A stretch of 5,564 nucleotides of DNA from Candidatus Dormiibacterota bacterium (GTDB lineage: Bacteria; Chloroflexota; Dormibacteria; Dormibacterales; Dormibacteraceae), in NCBI GenBank assembly GCA_003151665.1, contig PLYD01000229.1:1-5564 (forward strand), read 5' to 3'. Position numbers and translations under genes: made by a program. Positions 3,770 through 5,564 of the stretch are shown here, in pieces (positions within the stretch are counted from its first letter, which is position 1; each line of letters opens with the position of its first letter). The notes under the pieces were generated by a model. It was not told the DNA's origin, did no database searches, and saw nothing but the letters and a program-made list of their open reading frames with translations.

Positions 3770-5494
3770 TTGATTCTCGACATCATCGGTGTCGCAACCA
3801 CCTACCTCGCCGTGGCCGTCGCGGCCTGGTTCCTCGCCCCGTACCTGGTCCGGGTCTTCAAGGGCGAGCGCGTCTTCCTCAGCCCGGTGCTGCGGCCCGT
3901 CGAGCGCGGCGCCTACAGGCTGATGGGCGTCGACGAGACAAAAGAGCAGACCTGGATCGGCTACGGAGTTTCGGTACTAATGGTCACGATCGCGAGCCTG
4001 ATCTTCACCTACCTGGTACTAAGACTCCAGGACAGGCTGCCACTTAACCCCATGGGGTTCGGCCCGGTGCCCGCTGACCTTGCCTTCAACACGGCGGTCA
4101 GCTTCACCACCAACACCAACTGGCAGAACTACACGGGCGAGCAGACGATGTCCTACTTCTCCCAGATGGTCGGCCTCGTCATGCACAACTTTCTCTCCGC
4201 CGCCACGGGCATCGCTATGGCGGTCGCCCTCGTGCGGGGGATCTCCAGCCGCCAATTGAAGACCCTCGGTAACTTCTACGTCGACGTCACGCGGGCGACC
4301 CTTTACGTCCTGCTCCCGATCGCCTTCGTGGCCGCCTTGGTCCTCGCGTCTCAGGGCGCCGTGCAGACGCTGGCCAGCTACCCCGCCGCGCATACGTTGG
4401 AGGGCGCCGTGCAAACGATCGCGGTCGGTCCGTTCGCCTCGCAGGAGGCGATCAAAGACCTTGGCAATAACGGCGGTGGCCCCTTCAACGCCAACTCTGC
4501 GCACCCATTTGAAAACCCGAACGGATTCACCAACCAGTTCGAGATCCTCCTCGAGCTCATGATCCCGTTCTCTCTCGCGATCATGTTCGGGCGCTGGGTT
4601 GGCAATGTGAAGCAGGGGATTGCCATCGCGGCGACCATGGGCATCGTGCTCGTGGCCGCCACGGGCATCGCCGCGTGGGCCGAGCAGTCGGGCAACCCGG
4701 CGCTCACGAACATCGGGGTCAGTCAAGCCAATACGGCGACCCAGGCCGGCGGCAACATGGAAGGCAAGTCCGTCGCCTTCGGTCCCATCTATTCCGCCAA
4801 CTTCGCCGCGGCAACGACCGGCACGAGCACGGGGGCGGTCGACTCGAGCCACGACAGCTTCACGCCGATCGGCGGCATGGTGCCCCTCGTCCTCATGCAG
4901 CTCGGCGAGGTCACGCCCGGGGGGATTGGCGCCGGGCTCTACGGGATGCTGATCTTCGCTGTCCTGGCGGTCTTCATCGCCGGCCTGATGGTCGGCCGCA
5001 CTCCGGAGTACCTCGGCAAGAAGATCGAATCGAGGGAGGTGCGGCTCGCCTCGCTCGTGATCCTGACCAGCGCCTTCAACATCTTGGTCTGGACCGCGAT
5101 CTCGGTGCTCACGCCCGCCGGGCTCAAAGGCCCGCTCAACGCCGGCGCGCACGGCTTCAGCGAGATCCTCTATGCGTTCTCGTCCACCAACGGCAACAAC
5201 GGCAGCGCCTTCGCGGGCCTGACGGGCAACACCGCTTACTACAACACCGCGCTCGGGATTGCGATGTGGACCGGTCGCTACTTCTTCTACATCCCCATAC
5301 TCGCCCTTGCTGGTGCGCTCGCTGGCAAGAAGATGGTTCCCGCCGGACCCGGGACATTCCGGACCGACACGCCGCTCTTCGTCGGCCTGTTGATCGGCGT
5401 GATCATCATCGTCGGCGCGCTCACCTTCTTCCCGGCGCTCGCGCTCGGCCCCTTGCTCGAGCAGTTCCAGCTGGCTGCCGGACACCTCCACTAA
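3770..5494 (+). CDS. kdpA: KdpA, K+-translocating channel-like subunit of the KdpFABC ATPase
   Basis: This 574-residue polytopic membrane protein is of normal family length. It binds and passes K+ in the high-affinity Kdp pump, with KdpB supplying ATP-driven energy. Start TTG 3770 gives the expected N-terminus, with RVFKGERVFLSPVLRPVE (28-45) and LPLNPMG (90-96) typical of KdpA. All four selectivity-filter loops are present: FNTAVSFTTNTNWQNY (106-121), DLGNNGGGPFNANSAHPFENP (230-250), GEVTPGGIGAGLYGM (379-393) and FSSTNGNNGSAFAGL (470-484). Relative to the E. coli sequence as I recall it, the second loop reads GNNGGG instead of GTNGGG and the fourth has TNGNNGSA in place of AAANNGSA. There are about ten hydrophobic spans, and no frameshift is seen. 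kdpB begins 4 nt after its stop. Confidence 0.98.
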   Translation: MILDIIGVATTYLAVAVAAWFLAPYLVRVFKGERVFLSPVLRPVERGAYRLMGVDETKEQTWIGYGVSVLMVTIASLIFTYLVLRLQDRLPLNPMGFGPVPADLAFNTAVSFTTNTNWQNYTGEQTMSYFSQMVGLVMHNFLSAATGIAMAVALVRGISSRQLKTLGNFYVDVTRATLYVLLPIAFVAALVLASQGAVQTLASYPAAHTLEGAVQTIAVGPFASQEAIKDLGNNGGGPFNANSAHPFENPNGFTNQFEILLELMIPFSLAIMFGRWVGNVKQGIAIAATMGIVLVAATGIAAWAEQSGNPALTNIGVSQANTATQAGGNMEGKSVAFGPIYSANFAAATTGTSTGAVDSSHDSFTPIGGMVPLVLMQLGEVTPGGIGAGLYGMLIFAVLAVFIAGLMVGRTPEYLGKKIESREVRLASLVILTSAFNILVWTAISVLTPAGLKGPLNAGAHGFSEILYAFSSTNGNNGSAFAGLTGNTAYYNTALGIAMWTGRYFFYIPILALAGALAGKKMVPAGPGTFRTDTPLFVGLLIGVIIIVGALTFFPALALGPLLEQFQLAAGHLH

Positions 5495-5498
5495 AGAG

Positions 5499-5564
5499 AT
5501 GCAAGACACGATCCACAAGCGCGAACGGCGGAGAGGGCGGAGCAGCCTGACCGACCGAACGATC
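5499..5564 (+). CDS. kdpB: KdpB, ATP-hydrolysing subunit, N-terminus only (runs off the right edge)
   Basis: The 22 visible codons give MQDTIHKRERRRGRSSLTDR followed by TI. The hydrophilic, arginine-rich beginning followed by S-L-T-D-R-T-I matches the region before the conserved segment at the start of KdpB proteins. Position right after kdpA (ATG 4 nt beyond its TAA) is that expected in kdpFABC operons. The only ribosome-binding-like bases are AAAGAG touching the start, so coupling with kdpA is likely. The P-type ATPase motifs (DKTGT, TGES) would be outside the window. Confidence 0.85.
   Translation, partial: MQDTIHKRERRRGRSSLTDRTI

Noticed and set aside
4019..5518. Minus-strand open frame of 499 codons opposite kdpA
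   Set aside because: It is rich in Arg, Glu, Gly, Asp and His with no hydrophobic core or motif, the usual shadow of a GC-rich gene; kdpA on the plus strand is unmistakable.
4675..5550. Plus-strand open frame of 291 codons in another phase of kdpA, crossing into kdpB
   Set aside because: Arg/His/Gln-rich low-complexity translation, fully explained by the GC-rich kdpA reading frame.

Overview
The window looks like the chromosome of a high-GC Gram-positive bacterium, most likely an actinobacterium. This is inferred from the GC-rich third codon positions, frequent GTG/TTG starts, TANNNT-type -10 hexamers and apparently leaderless mRNAs. I cannot name the genus; a deep-branching class such as Thermoleophilia is only a guess. 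Most of the window is a high-affinity potassium uptake (Kdp) locus.

Layout. At the left edge, on the minus strand, is the first part of a probable Rossmann-fold (NAD(P)-binding) protein (1-47). It lies directly downstream of a MarR-family repressor gene (56-586) with a near-ideal palindromic operator at its promoter (606-623). A short intergenic region then carries a tandem-repeat promoter. It drives a small membrane protein (790-1005), a shortened KdpD-type sensor kinase (1071-2261) and the response regulator KdpE (2258-2959). Tail-to-tail with kdpE, on the minus strand, is a two-gene unit: a PRC-barrel protein (3458-3207) followed by an unrecognised 84-residue protein (3201-2947). A divergent intergenic region (about 3459-3581) separates this unit from the plus-strand structural operon: a 29-residue membrane miniprotein (3582-3671), kdpF (3671-3766), kdpA (3770-5494) and the first 22 codons of kdpB (5499 onward). 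kdpC is presumably beyond the right edge.

How it works together. The most striking observation is that three promoters share one 48-position layout with no gaps: GTTGAY, 5 nt, GTTGAT, 11 nt, TANNNT, 7 nt, start codon. One precedes the small-protein/kdpDE unit, one (reversed) the PRC-barrel unit, and one the 29-aa/kdpFAB operon. The 11-bp tandem repeat is what an OmpR/PhoB-type dimer such as KdpE is expected to bind. I therefore infer a three-arm local regulon: KdpDE would activate its own operon, the pump operon and an undescribed PRC-barrel/84-aa pair embedded between them. The fixed 7-nt distance from the -10 to the start codon also implies leaderless transcripts and corrects the starts of two genes relative to the longest ORF. 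The marR gene has the same -10/N7/ATG geometry.

The sensor kinase lacks the N-terminal KdpD and Usp domains of the canonical protein and begins at the DUF4118 membrane domain. The small membrane protein in front of it may be an additional component of the sensor.
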